From Comamonadaceae bacterium (GTDB lineage: Bacteria > Pseudomonadota > Gammaproteobacteria > Burkholderiales > Burkholderiaceae_C): a stretch of DNA of 49,752 nucleotides. The notes under the pieces were generated by a model. The model was not told where the DNA came from, did not search any database, and worked only from the letters and a program-made list of their open reading frames with translations. Of the stretch, positions 8,426-17,630 are shown piece after piece (position 1 is the stretch's first letter; each line of letters starts with the position of its first letter). A program made the translations under genes and the position numbers. The stretch is taken from positions 1-49,752 of the forward strand of contig CANEXF010000018.1 of assembly GCA_947443645.1 (NCBI GenBank), read 5' to 3'.

Positions 8426-8656
8426 AGCCTCTTAATCTAACGGAATTAACGCATTTTCATCTCAGTGTTTTCAGCAGTGGCTGGCCTTTTAGGTGCAAAA
8501 ATTGATGAACATTTTTACCAACTCAACTTAAAAAATTTCACGTGCACGATGAAGGTGCGCCGCAGCATGCCAAACACAGGGTTAACCCGAATTAAAAATG
8601 CAGACGCGCAGGTCAGGCCCTTCGCACTGTTTAAAAAAACGTCGCAGCTGACATGA

Positions 8657-8677
8657 TTGACGTTTACGTAAACGTAA
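8657..8677. promoter_or_regulatory. Candidate LiuR-type operator upstream of icmF
   Basis: The segment reads TTGACGTTTACGTAAACGTAA. Its core at 8660-8675 is a perfect 16-bp palindrome, 53 bp before the icmF ATG. From memory, MerR-family LiuR sites in front of branched-chain amino acid degradation genes of proteobacteria have this TTTACGTAAA-like core. The TTGACG part could also serve as a -35 box overlapped by the regulator, as MerR proteins do. The palindrome is seen; the regulator assignment is inference. Confidence 0.6.
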
Positions 8678-8728
8678 TAACATACACGGACCCCACGCCC
8701 ACGGCCGCCGCAACCGTCCAGGAACACC

Positions 8729-11700
8729 ATGACCGAACTCTCCGCCGAATACCAGGCGCTCGCCAATTACCGCCCCACGCATAAAGTGCGCTTTGTCACG
8801 GCGGCGTCGCTTTTTGACGGCCACGATGCCGCGATCAACATCATGCGTCGCATCCTGCAAAGCATGGGCGCCGAAGTGATACATCTGGGTCACAACCGCA
8901 GCGTCGATGAGGTGGTGACAGCAGCCCTGCAGGAAGACGCGCAGGGCATCGCCATCAGCTCCTACCAGGGCGGGCATGTCGAATATTTCAAGTACATGGT
9001 GGATCTGCTCAAGGCCAGAGGCGGCGAGCACATCCAGGTGTTTGGCGGCGGCGGCGGCGTCATCGTGCCGTCTGAAATCCGTGAGTTGCAGGCCTACGGC
9101 GTGACCCGCATCTACAGCCCGGAAGATGGCCAGAAAATGGGCTTGGCCGGCATGATTGGCGAGATGGTGATGCGTTGCGACAAGGACCTGACCGGCTTCG
9201 CACCCAAGGACGTCAAGGCCATCGCAGGTCACGGCGAAATGAGCTGGCGTGCACTGGCTCAGCTTATCACTGCGCTTGAAAATGAGAAGGCTGATCCCGC
9301 ATTGGTCGAGAAGCTGCGTGCGCAGGCTGCTAGCAAAAAGATACCCGTGCTGGGCATTACCGGCACCGGCGGCGCAGGCAAGTCGTCACTGACGGATGAA
9401 CTGATCCGACGCCTCAGACTGGACCAGAACGACGCATTGCGCATAGCGGTCATCAGCATTGACCCATCGCGGCGAAAAAGCGGCGGCGCACTGCTGGGTG
9501 ACCGCATCCGCATGAACGCCATCACCCCCTGGACCGCTCCCCTGGCTGGCCAGAAAAACGCCGACAGCGGCCAGCGCGTGTTCATGCGCTCGCTGGCAAC
9601 CCGTGATTTCGGCTCGGAGATCAGCCAGGCGCTGCCCGACGTCATCGCCGCCTGCAAATGCGCAGGCTTTGACCTGGTCGTGGTCGAAACCTCGGGTATT
9701 GGCCAGGGAGACGCCGCCATCGTGCCGCATGTCGATGTGCCCATGTATGTGATGACGCCGGAGTTTGGCGCGGCCAGCCAGCTCGAAAAGATCGACATGC
9801 TGGACTTCGCCGAGTTTGTGGCGATCAACAAGTTCGACCGCAAGGGCTCGCTGGACGCTTTGCGCGATGTCGCCAAACAGGTGCAGCGCAACAAGGAAGC
9901 CTGGAGCACGCCGGCCGAGCAGATGCCGGTCTTTGGCACCATGGCCGCGCGCTTTAACGACGACGGCGTAACAGCGCTGTACCAGGCGCTGAAAATCCGC
10001 CTGGCTGACTTAGGTCTCAAGCTCGGCACTGGCGCCCTGCCGCTCGTCGATGTGCGCCACAGCACCAACCAGACGCCGGTGGTGCCGGCTGCGCGCACGC
10101 GTTACCTGGCCGAGATCAGCGACACCGTGCGCGGCTACAAGAAGCGCGCCCTAGGGCAAGCCCAGCTCGCACGTGAAGTGCAGCAGCTCAAGGCCGCCGC
10201 CGCTATGCTAAAAATTGACAAGCCCGGCCGCGCCCCGGCCGCTGAGGCAGCGCTGGACCTGGCCGGTCACCGCAAAGCGCGCATGGATGCAGACGCACGC
10301 GCCCTGCTTACCCAGTGGCCGGACATGCAGGCGGCTTATGCAGGCGACGAATATGTCGTGAAGATCCGAGACAAGGAAATCCGCACGGCGCTGGTCACAA
10401 AGTCCCTTTCAGGCACGCCGATTCGCAAGGTCAGCCTGCCCAGGTACCACGACGATGGCGAAGTGCTGCAATGGCTGATGCTGGACAACGTGCCCGGCAG
10501 CTATCCCTACACCGCCGGCACCTTTGCCTTCAAGCGCGAAGGCGAAGACCCGACCCGCATGTTCGCCGGCGAAGGCGATGCGTTTCGCACCAACACCCGC
10601 TTCAAGCTGCTCAGTGCAGGCATGGCGGCCAAGCGCCTGTCTACCGCGTTTGATTCGGTCACGCTGTATGGCAATGACCCCGATCTGCGGCCCGACATTT
10701 ACGGCAAGGTCGGCAACAGCGGCGTGAGCATCGCCACACTCGACGACATGAAGGTGCTTTACGACGGCTTTGACTTGTGCAGCCCGAGCACATCGGTGTC
10801 CATGACCATCAACGGTCCGGCGCCCACGATTCTCGCGATGTTCATGAATACGGCAATCGACCAGAACCTGGACAAGTTCAAGACCGACAACCGCCGCGAC
10901 CCGACCCCCACAGAAACTGAAAAAATCCGTGAATGGGTGCTGGAGAACGTGCGCGGCACGGTGCAGGCCGACATCCTGAAAGAAGACCAGGGCCAGAACA
11001 CCTGCATCTTCTCGACCGAGTTCAGCCTGAAAGTCATGGGTGACATTGCGCAGTATTTTGTGCACAACCGGGTACGCAATTTTTACAGCGTCTCCATCAG
11101 CGGCTATCACATCGCCGAGGCCGGCGCCAACCCGATCAGCCAGCTGGCCTTCACGCTGTCAAACGGATTCACCTTTGTCGAGGCCTATCTGGCGCGCGGC
11201 ATGCACATCGACGACTTCGCGCCCAACCTGAGCTTCTTCTTTTCCAACGGCATGGACCCGGAATACACCGTGATGGGCCGCGTCGCGCGCCGCATCTGGG
11301 CCGTGGCCATGAAAGAAAAGTATGGCGCCAACGAGCGCAGCCAAAAGCTCAAGTACCACATTCAAACCAGCGGACGCAGCCTGCATGCGCAGGAAATCCA
11401 GTTCAACGACATTCGCACCACGCTGCAGGCCTTGATTGCGATTTATGACAACTGCAACTCGCTGCACACCAACGCGTTTGACGAAGCCATCACCACGCCG
11501 ACCGAAGAATCGGTGCGCCGCGCCATGGCGATACAGTTGATCATTAACCGCGAATGGGGCCTGGCTAAAAACGAGAATCCGACACAGGGCGCCTTCATCA
11601 TCGAAGAGCTGACCGAGCTGCTCGAAGAAGCCGTACTGCTGGAGTTTGAACGCATTGCCGAGCGTGGCGGCGTGCTCGGCGCGATGGAAACCGGCTACCA

Positions 11701-12052
11701 GCGCGGCCGGATTCAGGACGAGTCCATGCACTACGAGATGCTCAAGCACACCGGCGAGCTGCCCATCATTGGCGTGAACACCTTTCGCAACCCGCATGGC
11801 GAGCAGGTCGCCGACAAGCTGGAGCTGGCGCGGTCCACCGAAGAAGAAAAGCAAAGCCAGCTCAGGCGAGTCGCGGAATTCCACGCGTTGCATGCCAGCG
11901 AATCGCCTGCCATGCTCAAGCGACTGCAGAAGGCTGTGATCGAGAACCTCAATGTCTTTGAGGTGCTGATGGACGCGGTGCGGGTCTGCTCGCTGGGGCA
12001 GATCACCCACGCGCTGTTTGAGGTTGGCGGTCAGTACCGCCGGAATATGTGA
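8729..12052 (+). CDS. icmF: Fused isobutyryl-CoA mutase (IcmF)
   Basis: A 1107-residue adenosylcobalamin enzyme that interconverts isobutyryl-CoA and n-butyryl-CoA (some members also act on pivalyl- or isovaleryl-CoA). The order is typical of IcmF. An N-terminal B12-binding domain has FDGHDAA (Asp30, cobalt-ligand His32) and SSYQGGH. A central MeaI-like G-protein chaperone has [16 protein letters not shown] from about residue 209. The C-terminal mutase barrel starts near 540, with [20 protein letters not shown] and [19 protein letters not shown]. The chaperone domain loads and protects the cofactor using GTP. The ATG at 8729 follows a CAGGA ribosome-binding site. It faces Liv system 1 and has a LiuR-like palindrome upstream, which fits a role in branched-chain acyl-CoA metabolism. 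A strong terminator follows at 12122. Confidence 0.97.
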   Translation: MTELSAEYQALANYRPTHKVRFVTAASLFDGHDAAINIMRRILQSMGAEVIHLGHNRSVDEVVTAALQEDAQGIAISSYQGGHVEYFKYMVDLLKARGGEHIQVFGGGGGVIVPSEIRELQAYGVTRIYSPEDGQKMGLAGMIGEMVMRCDKDLTGFAPKDVKAIAGHGEMSWRALAQLITALENEKADPALVEKLRAQAASKKIPVLGITGTGGAGKSSLTDELIRRLRLDQNDALRIAVISIDPSRRKSGGALLGDRIRMNAITPWTAPLAGQKNADSGQRVFMRSLATRDFGSEISQALPDVIAACKCAGFDLVVVETSGIGQGDAAIVPHVDVPMYVMTPEFGAASQLEKIDMLDFAEFVAINKFDRKGSLDALRDVAKQVQRNKEAWSTPAEQMPVFGTMAARFNDDGVTALYQALKIRLADLGLKLGTGALPLVDVRHSTNQTPVVPAARTRYLAEISDTVRGYKKRALGQAQLAREVQQLKAAAAMLKIDKPGRAPAAEAALDLAGHRKARMDADARALLTQWPDMQAAYAGDEYVVKIRDKEIRTALVTKSLSGTPIRKVSLPRYHDDGEVLQWLMLDNVPGSYPYTAGTFAFKREGEDPTRMFAGEGDAFRTNTRFKLLSAGMAAKRLSTAFDSVTLYGNDPDLRPDIYGKVGNSGVSIATLDDMKVLYDGFDLCSPSTSVSMTINGPAPTILAMFMNTAIDQNLDKFKTDNRRDPTPTETEKIREWVLENVRGTVQADILKEDQGQNTCIFSTEFSLKVMGDIAQYFVHNRVRNFYSVSISGYHIAEAGANPISQLAFTLSNGFTFVEAYLARGMHIDDFAPNLSFFFSNGMDPEYTVMGRVARRIWAVAMKEKYGANERSQKLKYHIQTSGRSLHAQEIQFNDIRTTLQALIAIYDNCNSLHTNAFDEAITTPTEESVRRAMAIQLIINREWGLAKNENPTQGAFIIEELTELLEEAVLLEFERIAERGGVLGAMETGYQRGRIQDESMHYEMLKHTGELPIIGVNTFRNPHGEQVADKLELARSTEEEKQSQLRRVAEFHALHASESPAMLKRLQKAVIENLNVFEVLMDAVRVCSLGQITHALFEVGGQYRRNM

Positions 12053-12062
12053 GGCTTTTGAC

Positions 12063-12089
12063 GCTATATTTTATATAGCTGCTGACGCT
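12063..12089 (+). repeat. Dispersed short repeat, family A, copy 1
   Basis: GCTATATTTTATATAGCTGCTG resembles five other intergenic sites in this window that share a TGCTA, T-rich spacer, TAGCTGCT, GCGC layout (13041, 21801, 31617, 41272, 42494). It lies 10 bp after the icmF stop. This copy is short and lacks the GGGCG-type 3' part. Confidence 0.6.
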
Positions 12090-12121
12090 TATTTTTATTA
12101 GCCCGCAGACCGTTTCTACTT

Positions 12122-12149
12122 AAAAAAAGCGCCCGCGGGCGCTTTTTTT
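12122..12149. terminator. Bidirectional rho-independent terminator between icmF and SDR gene
   Basis: A perfect palindrome: seven A, then GCGCCCGCGGGCGC, then seven T. It serves both the plus-strand icmF and the minus-strand SDR gene that converge here. Confidence 0.92.
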
Positions 12150-12154
12150 ATGGC

Positions 12155-12925
12155 TTATTTCGCGGCTGCGCTCGATGCTGTTGCATCGTTGTATTTCTTG
12201 AACAAGCCATCGTAAGTGCCCGTGGCCTCGGCAAAACGCAGCGGCTTGACGCGCTCCACACAGATCTCGGTCATCTCTGGCGAGTCGGTCAGGATGCGCA
12301 GGCTCTCAGCGATGAAATCCTTGAGCGGCATAGCGTTCGGGTCGCTGGCCTGGCCAGGCCACATCAGCTCCGTCTGCACATAAGGCGGTATAAGTTCGAG
12401 GACTTGCACAGCCGTGTCCCGGAGCTGGTAACGCAGCGATTGGGTATAGGAATGGATTGCGGCCTTGGTGGCGCAGTAGGTCGGCGTCATGGCCCTTGGC
12501 AAAAATGCAAGTCCGGACGAAACCGTCATGATGGTCGCCTGCGGCTGGGCTTGCAGCAAGGGCAGCAGCGCCGCGTTCAGGCGGATGGGGCCCAGCAGAT
12601 TGGTCGCCACAGTGGCCTCGGCATCGTCGAGCGCGCCATCGCGCAGGTCTTCGGCCCGCATGATGCCAGCGTTGTGGATCACGACGTTGAGCGCCGGGAA
12701 GTCGAGCTTGAGCTGCGCGGCAAAGCGGCTTATCGCCTCAGCGCTCTGGATATCGAGCACCACCGCCTTCATGCCCGGATTGGCCGCAACCGTCTCGTCG
12801 AGCAACTCCTTGCGTCGGCCGGCGATCACCACCTGGTTGCCTAGCGCATGAAAAGCTTGCGCCAGCGCGCGGCCAATGCCCGAACCCCCGCCCGTAATCA
12901 GCATGGTATTGCCGCTTGTTTTCAT
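12155..12925 (-). CDS. SDR-family oxidoreductase (DltE-like)
   Basis: A 256-residue NAD(P)-dependent short-chain dehydrogenase/reductase. It has the cofactor loop ITGGGSGIGRALAQ at the N-terminus, the HNAGIM motif, the catalytic Ser in TVSSGLAF and the Tyr-x3-Lys pair in TYCATKAA. Asp in VVLDIQSAE probably contacts adenine. The open frame continues upstream to 12955, but the ATG at 12925 has the CAGGGA ribosome-binding site and starts just before the Rossmann fold, so I chose it. It resembles the DltE/YdfG-like SDRs by overall pattern. Its substrate is unknown and its neighbours do not reveal one. It converges on icmF with a shared terminator and is preceded by a 429-bp non-coding gap. Confidence 0.9.
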   Translation of the reverse strand: MKTSGNTMLITGGGSGIGRALAQAFHALGNQVVIAGRRKELLDETVAANPGMKAVVLDIQSAEAISRFAAQLKLDFPALNVVIHNAGIMRAEDLRDGALDDAEATVATNLLGPIRLNAALLPLLQAQPQATIMTVSSGLAFLPRAMTPTYCATKAAIHSYTQSLRYQLRDTAVQVLELIPPYVQTELMWPGQASDPNAMPLKDFIAESLRILTDSPEMTEICVERVKPLRFAEATGTYDGLFKKYNDATASSAAAK

Positions 12926-13354
12926 ATTTTTCCCTGAGTGAATCTTATTTTTCATCGTAGCTCACAAGCTAAAACAGCCCTTCGCCAAGGGCTAATTTAG
13001 AACGTGTTTCGGGGCGATTTTCCTGGCTTTTGGGGGTCTATTACGCCCGTACAGCTTGCGCAAGAAGCTATTAAAAGCGTAGCGTTTTGCTTGTCGCTCC
13101 ATGCTTCTGGGCCGCGCAGCGCAATGCCGGGCCCGCGGACTTTCACCGCGCTGATGGACGCGACCGTAATGGGTCGGGCCGGATATTTGCAGCGGACATG
13201 AACGTGCTTCATTGAGACACGGTTTCGACGGGCTCGCGCTGGGCACTGACTGTCTCAATACTGCGCTGTTTGAAGTCGACAGTCAGCACCGGCGCATAGG
13301 CAGACCTCTGGGATGGGGCTCACGACCTGATCAAGCACCGTCCAATTGGCAACC
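12926..13354. other. 429-bp gap without a convincing gene
   Basis: Several short frames open here (up to 88 codons) but none has a ribosome-binding site or recognisable sequence. The stretch holds a family A repeat (13041-13084) and a perfect 9-bp inverted repeat with 31-bp spacing (13211-13219 and 13251-13259). It may be decayed DNA plus the promoter of the SDR gene. Confidence 0.6.
13041..13084 (-). repeat. Dispersed short repeat, family A, copy 2
   Basis: On the minus strand it reads CGCTACGCTTTTAATAGCTT and continues to GGGCGTAA. It matches copy 3 (21801-21845) closely at both ends, including the TACGCTTTT box and the terminal GGGCGTAA. Confidence 0.7.
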
Positions 13355-14329
13355 TCAGTCAATCTTGATGTTGGCCTTGTCGATCAACTGCTTGTACTTG
13401 GCCGACTCCTGCTTGACGTAAACACCAAACTGCGGACCCGTTGTATTGGAAAAAATGAAGGCTTGTGCGCCCAGGCTTTGAACCACCTGCGGCGACTGCA
13501 TGGCCGCATTGATCTCCTTGTTTAAGAGCGTGGCCAAGTCCACCGGCATGTTGGCTGGCGCCCAAATTCCGTACCAGGACACCATTTCAAAATTAGGCAG
13601 ACCCGATTCCGCAACCGTTGGCACATCAGGCAAGGAAGGTAGCCGTCGGGCACTGGTCACGGCCAACGCACGGGCTTTGCCTGACTTGATGTGTTGCAAC
13701 AAGGACGGTACGGCGTCAATCATGCCGCTGGTATGCCCGCCCAATACGTCAACCATCGCCGGTGTTGTTCCTTTGTAAGGAATAATCTGCACATCAATTT
13801 TTGCCTCATGACGAATGGCTTCTTCAGCCAGGTGGCTGGCCGAGCCCACCGCGGCGGTGCCCAAGGTGTATCTCTGAGGTTCCGCTTTCGCAGCCTTGAC
13901 GAAGTCCGCCAAGGTTTTCATTGGCAATCCGGGATAGACCAGCATCACCAGTGGCACCGAGCCAAGGTTTGCAATCGGCGTGAAGTCTTTCTCAATATTG
14001 AAAGGCTGACTCTTGACCAGCAGCGCAGATGCAACAAAAGTTGAAGCCTGCATCAGCAGTGTGTAGCCGTCCGCGGGTGACTTTGCCACCACATCACTGC
14101 CGATAGCACCGCTGGCCCCGGCACGGTTTTCAACCACAAAAGGCTGGCCCAGCTGTTCCGACAGCCTGACAGCCAACATGCGCGCGACCGAGTCAACCGT
14201 GCCGCCAGGCGCATAAGGCACGATGATGCGAACCGGTTTGGACGGATAAGCTTGGCCAAAGGCCACGGGCGCGAGTACTGAAAGGCCTAGCGCCAAAGCG
14301 CCGATTAGGGTTCGTCTTGCTGTAGTCAT
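13355..14329 (-). CDS. Bug-family (TctC-like) periplasmic tricarboxylate-type binding protein
   Basis: A 324-residue exported solute receptor. It has a signal peptide (MTTARRTLIGALALGLSVLA, cleavage near FGQ-AY), then the Bug family opening YPSKPVRIIVPYAPGG with the first ligand loop, and the second loop segment GTAAVGSASHLAEE. Bug proteins bind carboxylates, amino acids or related small anions, and far outnumber TctAB membrane partners in Burkholderiales. Here no TctA/TctB genes are nearby, so transport partners must be elsewhere, or the protein may act as a sensor. It is the last gene of the hyuAB operon, 33 bp after the GTPase gene. That suggests it captures the substrate of the HyuAB enzyme. 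Confidence 0.93.
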   Translation of the reverse strand: MTTARRTLIGALALGLSVLAPVAFGQAYPSKPVRIIVPYAPGGTVDSVARMLAVRLSEQLGQPFVVENRAGASGAIGSDVVAKSPADGYTLLMQASTFVASALLVKSQPFNIEKDFTPIANLGSVPLVMLVYPGLPMKTLADFVKAAKAEPQRYTLGTAAVGSASHLAEEAIRHEAKIDVQIIPYKGTTPAMVDVLGGHTSGMIDAVPSLLQHIKSGKARALAVTSARRLPSLPDVPTVAESGLPNFEMVSWYGIWAPANMPVDLATLLNKEINAAMQSPQVVQSLGAQAFIFSNTTGPQFGVYVKQESAKYKQLIDKANIKID

Positions 14330-14362
14330 GGCTGTCTCCTCTTAATAGTCAATCGGGTTTCG

Positions 14363-15436
14363 TCAACTCGGTCGCGCAGGACGAGGCCTGCGATTCTCAA
14401 ACACCTGCAGGGTAGCGTCCAGGTCTTCGCGGTCGATGTCGCGGGTGATGAACACCAGCCGAGTTCGCCGGTCTTCGCCAGGCCACTGATCGAGAAAAAT
14501 CGGCGGATGAAACACATGCTGCACACCGTGAATCACCACCGGCCGGTCGGGATGCTCAATCACGTTGACGATGCCCTTTACCCGCAACAGGTCGTCACCG
14601 CGCATTTGACTGATCATCTCCAGCCATTCGGAAAAGCCAGCCCATGAAATCGGTTGCTCGCGTATCACCGAATACGAACTGATGCGGTCGTCATGACGGT
14701 TGCGGTCTACGTCGGCGTGGTCGCTATGGTGTGCATGGTGATGCCCCTGGTGCTCATGGGCTGGCTCATAGGCCTCAATGCGCAGCCAGGCCTGGACGCC
14801 TGCCGTTTTGGCCCTTACATCAAAGCCCGCAGCACCAAAGAAGTCTTCCACGCTCACGTCGCCATCGATCACCACCACCAAGGGCGCTGCGGAATTCAGT
14901 GCAGCGATACGTTGGCGCAATGCAAAGAGGTCTTCAGTTTTCACCAGGTCTGTCTTGGTCAGCAAAATTCGGTCGGCCACTGCGGCCTGCTTTACGGCTT
15001 CGTCATGTTGGTCCAGCGTAGCCATCGCGTTGACGGCGTCCAGCGTAGTAATGACCTGGTCCAGGCGGTAATGCGCTGTGACAAAGGGATCACTCATCAT
15101 GGTGTGCAGGATGGGCGCGGGATCGGCCAAGCCCGTAGTTTCGATGATGACGCGCTCGAATGCAGCGCCAGCAGCTGCAACACGTTGGGCGTCCAGCTTA
15201 TGAAAAGCATCTATCAAGTCGCCGCGCACGGTGCAGCAGACACAGCCATTGGCCAGCAGGACAAGGTCTTCGTCGGCGCGTTGCAGCAAGTCATGGTCCA
15301 GCCCCACTTCGCCGAACTCGTTGACGATGATGGCAGTCTTTTGCAACTGCGGATTTTTCAGCAGCCGCGCCAGTACAGTGGTCTTACCGCTGCCAAGAAA
15401 GCCGGTCATGACGGTGACCGGAATGAGGTCTGTCAT
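14363..15436 (-). CDS. CobW/COG0523-family GTPase, putative metallochaperone
   Basis: A 357-residue G3E-family P-loop GTPase. Walker A is TGFLGSGKTT at residues 11-20. The hallmark metal motif is GCVCC (Cys65, Cys67, Cys68), and Walker B-like IIETTGLADPAP follows, with a TKTD specificity motif. A His/Asp-rich stretch near residues 245-275 (HQGHHHAHHSDHADVD) separates the GTPase and C-terminal CobW domains. Family members deliver Zn, Co, Ni or Fe to client enzymes, or help in metal stress. Its ATG overlaps the stop of the 137-aa gene by 4 bp, and it sits two genes downstream of hyuB, so a metal-loading role for HyuAB is a reasonable inference. No Zur box was looked for beyond eye level, and none was noticed. 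Confidence 0.92.
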   Translation of the reverse strand: MTDLIPVTVMTGFLGSGKTTVLARLLKNPQLQKTAIIVNEFGEVGLDHDLLQRADEDLVLLANGCVCCTVRGDLIDAFHKLDAQRVAAAGAAFERVIIETTGLADPAPILHTMMSDPFVTAHYRLDQVITTLDAVNAMATLDQHDEAVKQAAVADRILLTKTDLVKTEDLFALRQRIAALNSAAPLVVVIDGDVSVEDFFGAAGFDVRAKTAGVQAWLRIEAYEPAHEHQGHHHAHHSDHADVDRNRHDDRISSYSVIREQPISWAGFSEWLEMISQMRGDDLLRVKGIVNVIEHPDRPVVIHGVQHVFHPPIFLDQWPGEDRRTRLVFITRDIDREDLDATLQVFENRRPRPARPS

Positions 15437-15846
15437 GTTGAGCTTCCCGATCCGTGCAATTTGGCAAAAGACGACAGCGTGCGGCCCAGGCGTTGCAGCA
15501 GACCGGCAGCTACGTCGGCAGGCGCATTTACGCAGCCATCTTCATCCATAAGTGCCTTCAGCAGCTGCGACAAACTCCACAGCTGCGACTCTTTCACAAA
15601 GGCATGCGCGTGCAAAAAGGCAATCGTTTCACTGCGCTTGTTGCGCTCTGCCTCACCGAGAAGATAGTCGGCGATATCCTGCTCAAAGTCTTCCAGCAGC
15701 AAGCTGACACCGCCGGCGCCGCAGGCACAGCCCGACGCCATCGACACATGCTGGCGGGAAAGGCTTTCCCACTGCTGGTGTAGACGGCGCGCTTCCACGG
15801 CCGACTCGTTGGTAGCGATTGGACGGTCGACCATCGTGAGGCTCAC
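15433..15846 (-). CDS. Unrecognised 137-residue protein in the hyuAB operon
   Basis: I do not recognise a family. The product is predicted soluble, with no signal peptide or membrane segment, mostly helical by composition, with a Gly/Cys patch SGCACGAGG (Cys40, Cys42) and a further Cys near residue 105 (EDGCVNAP). The start is a GTG at 15846 that overlaps the hyuB stop (GTGA); an in-frame ATG lies four codons later. Its own stop overlaps the GTPase ATG. This 4-bp coupling on both sides implies cotranslation in fixed proportion. Acetone and acetophenone carboxylases, relatives of HyuAB, carry small extra subunits, so this could be a third subunit or a maturation partner. That is inference from position only. 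Confidence 0.8.
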   Translation of the reverse strand: MSLTMVDRPIATNESAVEARRLHQQWESLSRQHVSMASGCACGAGGVSLLLEDFEQDIADYLLGEAERNKRSETIAFLHAHAFVKESQLWSLSQLLKALMDEDGCVNAPADVAAGLLQRLGRTLSSFAKLHGSGSST

Positions 15847-17630
15847 TGCGGTTTCATGGTGTCTCTGCGCATCGCTGTCGCGGCTGCATCGACACCACCG
15901 TCTGGTTTAAAGGCTAGGCCGTAAACTTTTTGGGCCACGTCCGCGCTGACATAGCCTTCGCGTACGTCTTCAGCCACCAATTCCGCGTCACGCTCGATGG
16001 CCAGGCCGAAGCCGCCGCCACCGCCCGACTGCATCTTGTAAGCGTCACCACGCGCCAGCCGCACATTGAATATCTTGGCATTCGGCATGCTGCTGTCCCA
16101 CTGGCCCTTTTTCCGGATCGCGATGCCGTTACCGGCGGCCTCGCCACCGCCCTCCAGCCCCCAGGGCTTGCAGTGCACACGGTCTATGCGTGTAGTCACG
16201 GAGAATGGAGACAGCGCTTGCACCACCATTTCTGCGCCCAGTCCGCCGCGCTGTCGGCCAGCGCCGCTGCTGTCCTCGCGTATCGAGTAACTCTCCACCA
16301 GCACGGGGTACTTGGATTCAAGCTGCTCGGTCGGGCTGTTGTGGGTGTCGCCGTCGTTAATGCAGACCGTGACAGACACACCATCTTGGCTGGACTTCGC
16401 CCCCCAACCGCCGCCTAGCGGGCCAATGCCGACGATAAACAGGCGACCGTCTTCCGGCGAGATGCCATGGATGTTGGGAAATACCAGGTCGGCATGGTGG
16501 GCGGCTATGGAACGGTCGGGAATAGCCGCTGCAAGCGCCTTGAAGATGGTATCTATCACCGTCATCGGGATGGTCATCCAGACCCGCATCGGGAAAGGTC
16601 GCTCCGCGCTCACCACCGTGCCCATGGGCATGATGACCTTCAGTGGCCTGAAACTGCCATCGTTGACAGGGTAATCGGTCGGCGTGGTCAGGCACTTGTA
16701 GGCGACCTGCGCGCAGGCTATCCCGGTAGTGAAGCCCGAGTTGTAAAACCCGCGCACCTGCCGGCTCACGTCCGATAAATCTATCGTCATTTCATCGCCC
16801 TCAACGATGACCTTGACCTTGATCGGTATGCGCTGGCCGATATCGAGTCCATCGTCGTCCATGAAGGACTCTGCCTCATAGGTGCCGTCGGGAATGCTCA
16901 GCGTGTTGGTACGAGCCACCGCTTCAGAGTGGTCCATGATCTGCACGATGGAGCCCTGCACCGCCGGCCAGCCGTAGCGCTGCACCAGCTCGCTGAAGCG
17001 GCGCTCGCCGGTAGTGATCGCCGTGATCTGCGCGCGCAAATCGCCCATGGCACGCTCCGCCAGTCGCACATTCATGGCAATGATGTCAACCAGATCCTGG
17101 TTGACAACACCAGCCTTGCGGTATTTGACGATGGGAATCTGTATGCCTTCAGAGTAGATGTCCGTCGTCACACTGCCCAGTGTGCCGCCCACGTCCAGCC
17201 AGTGCGCCATACAGCAGGTAAAGGCGATCAGCACACCGTCATGGAAGACCGGCATGGTGAAGGTGAAATGGTTCAAATGACTGCCGGTGGTGTATGCGTC
17301 GTTGGTTACCAGGATATCGCCAGGGTGGATGTTGTCCAGCCCGAAATGCCGGATCTTCGCCTTGACGGTTTCCGACATGCCGCGGATGAACATGGGCAAG
17401 CCCAGGCCAATCGACACCGTGTCGCCCTCAAGCGTGAACAGGCCCACGGTGAAGTCCAGCGCTTCGTAAATAATCAGGTTGTAGGCGGTTCGGGTCAGGT
17501 TGGTCTTCATCTCTTCCGTGACGGCAAACAGCCCGTTGCGGATGATCTCGACGGTGACGGCATCAACAGCCGCAGCGTTGGCGGCGCTGGCAGCGTTGGA
17601 GACGCGTGTGGTGAGGGTGGGTTCAGTCAT
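15843..17630 (-). CDS. hyuB: Hydantoinase B/oxoprolinase family protein (HyuB-type)
   Basis: A 595-residue large subunit of the hydantoinase B/acetone carboxylase alpha/5-oxoprolinase C-terminal superfamily. Recognisable segments are AVTEEMKTNLTRTAYNLIIYE near the N-terminus (given here to residue identity only in part), NDAYTTGSHLNHFTF, FYNSGFTTGIACAQVAYK and the Gly-rich C-terminal MQSGGGGGFGLAIERD. With HyuA it catalyses ATP-dependent opening of a cyclic amide (hydantoin, N-methylhydantoin, oxoproline, lactam) or carboxylation of a ketone; the exact reaction is open. The ATG overlaps the hyuA stop by 4 bp, and its stop overlaps the 137-aa gene by 4 bp. A metallochaperone-type GTPase downstream fits the metal dependence known for several relatives. 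Confidence 0.92.
   Translation of the reverse strand: MTEPTLTTRVSNAASAANAAAVDAVTVEIIRNGLFAVTEEMKTNLTRTAYNLIIYEALDFTVGLFTLEGDTVSIGLGLPMFIRGMSETVKAKIRHFGLDNIHPGDILVTNDAYTTGSHLNHFTFTMPVFHDGVLIAFTCCMAHWLDVGGTLGSVTTDIYSEGIQIPIVKYRKAGVVNQDLVDIIAMNVRLAERAMGDLRAQITAITTGERRFSELVQRYGWPAVQGSIVQIMDHSEAVARTNTLSIPDGTYEAESFMDDDGLDIGQRIPIKVKVIVEGDEMTIDLSDVSRQVRGFYNSGFTTGIACAQVAYKCLTTPTDYPVNDGSFRPLKVIMPMGTVVSAERPFPMRVWMTIPMTVIDTIFKALAAAIPDRSIAAHHADLVFPNIHGISPEDGRLFIVGIGPLGGGWGAKSSQDGVSVTVCINDGDTHNSPTEQLESKYPVLVESYSIREDSSGAGRQRGGLGAEMVVQALSPFSVTTRIDRVHCKPWGLEGGGEAAGNGIAIRKKGQWDSSMPNAKIFNVRLARGDAYKMQSGGGGGFGLAIERDAELVAEDVREGYVSADVAQKVYGLAFKPDGGVDAAATAMRRDTMKPQ

Larger units (their letters stand above)
8319..8728. 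promoter_or_regulatory. 410-bp divergent regulatory region between Liv system 1 and icmF
   Basis: No coding signal is seen. The stretch carries an imperfect inverted repeat on the liv side (8406-8425) and a perfect 16-bp palindrome on the icmF side (8660-8675), and is more AT-rich than the genes around it. Promoters for both transcription units must lie here. I cannot place -10 and -35 boxes with confidence. Confidence 0.6.

Noticed and set aside
13212..13421. A 69-codon plus-strand frame at the end of the Bug gene
   Set aside because: It runs into the 3' end of the Bug gene, has no ribosome-binding site and resembles nothing. The stretch is better described as a gap with an inverted repeat.
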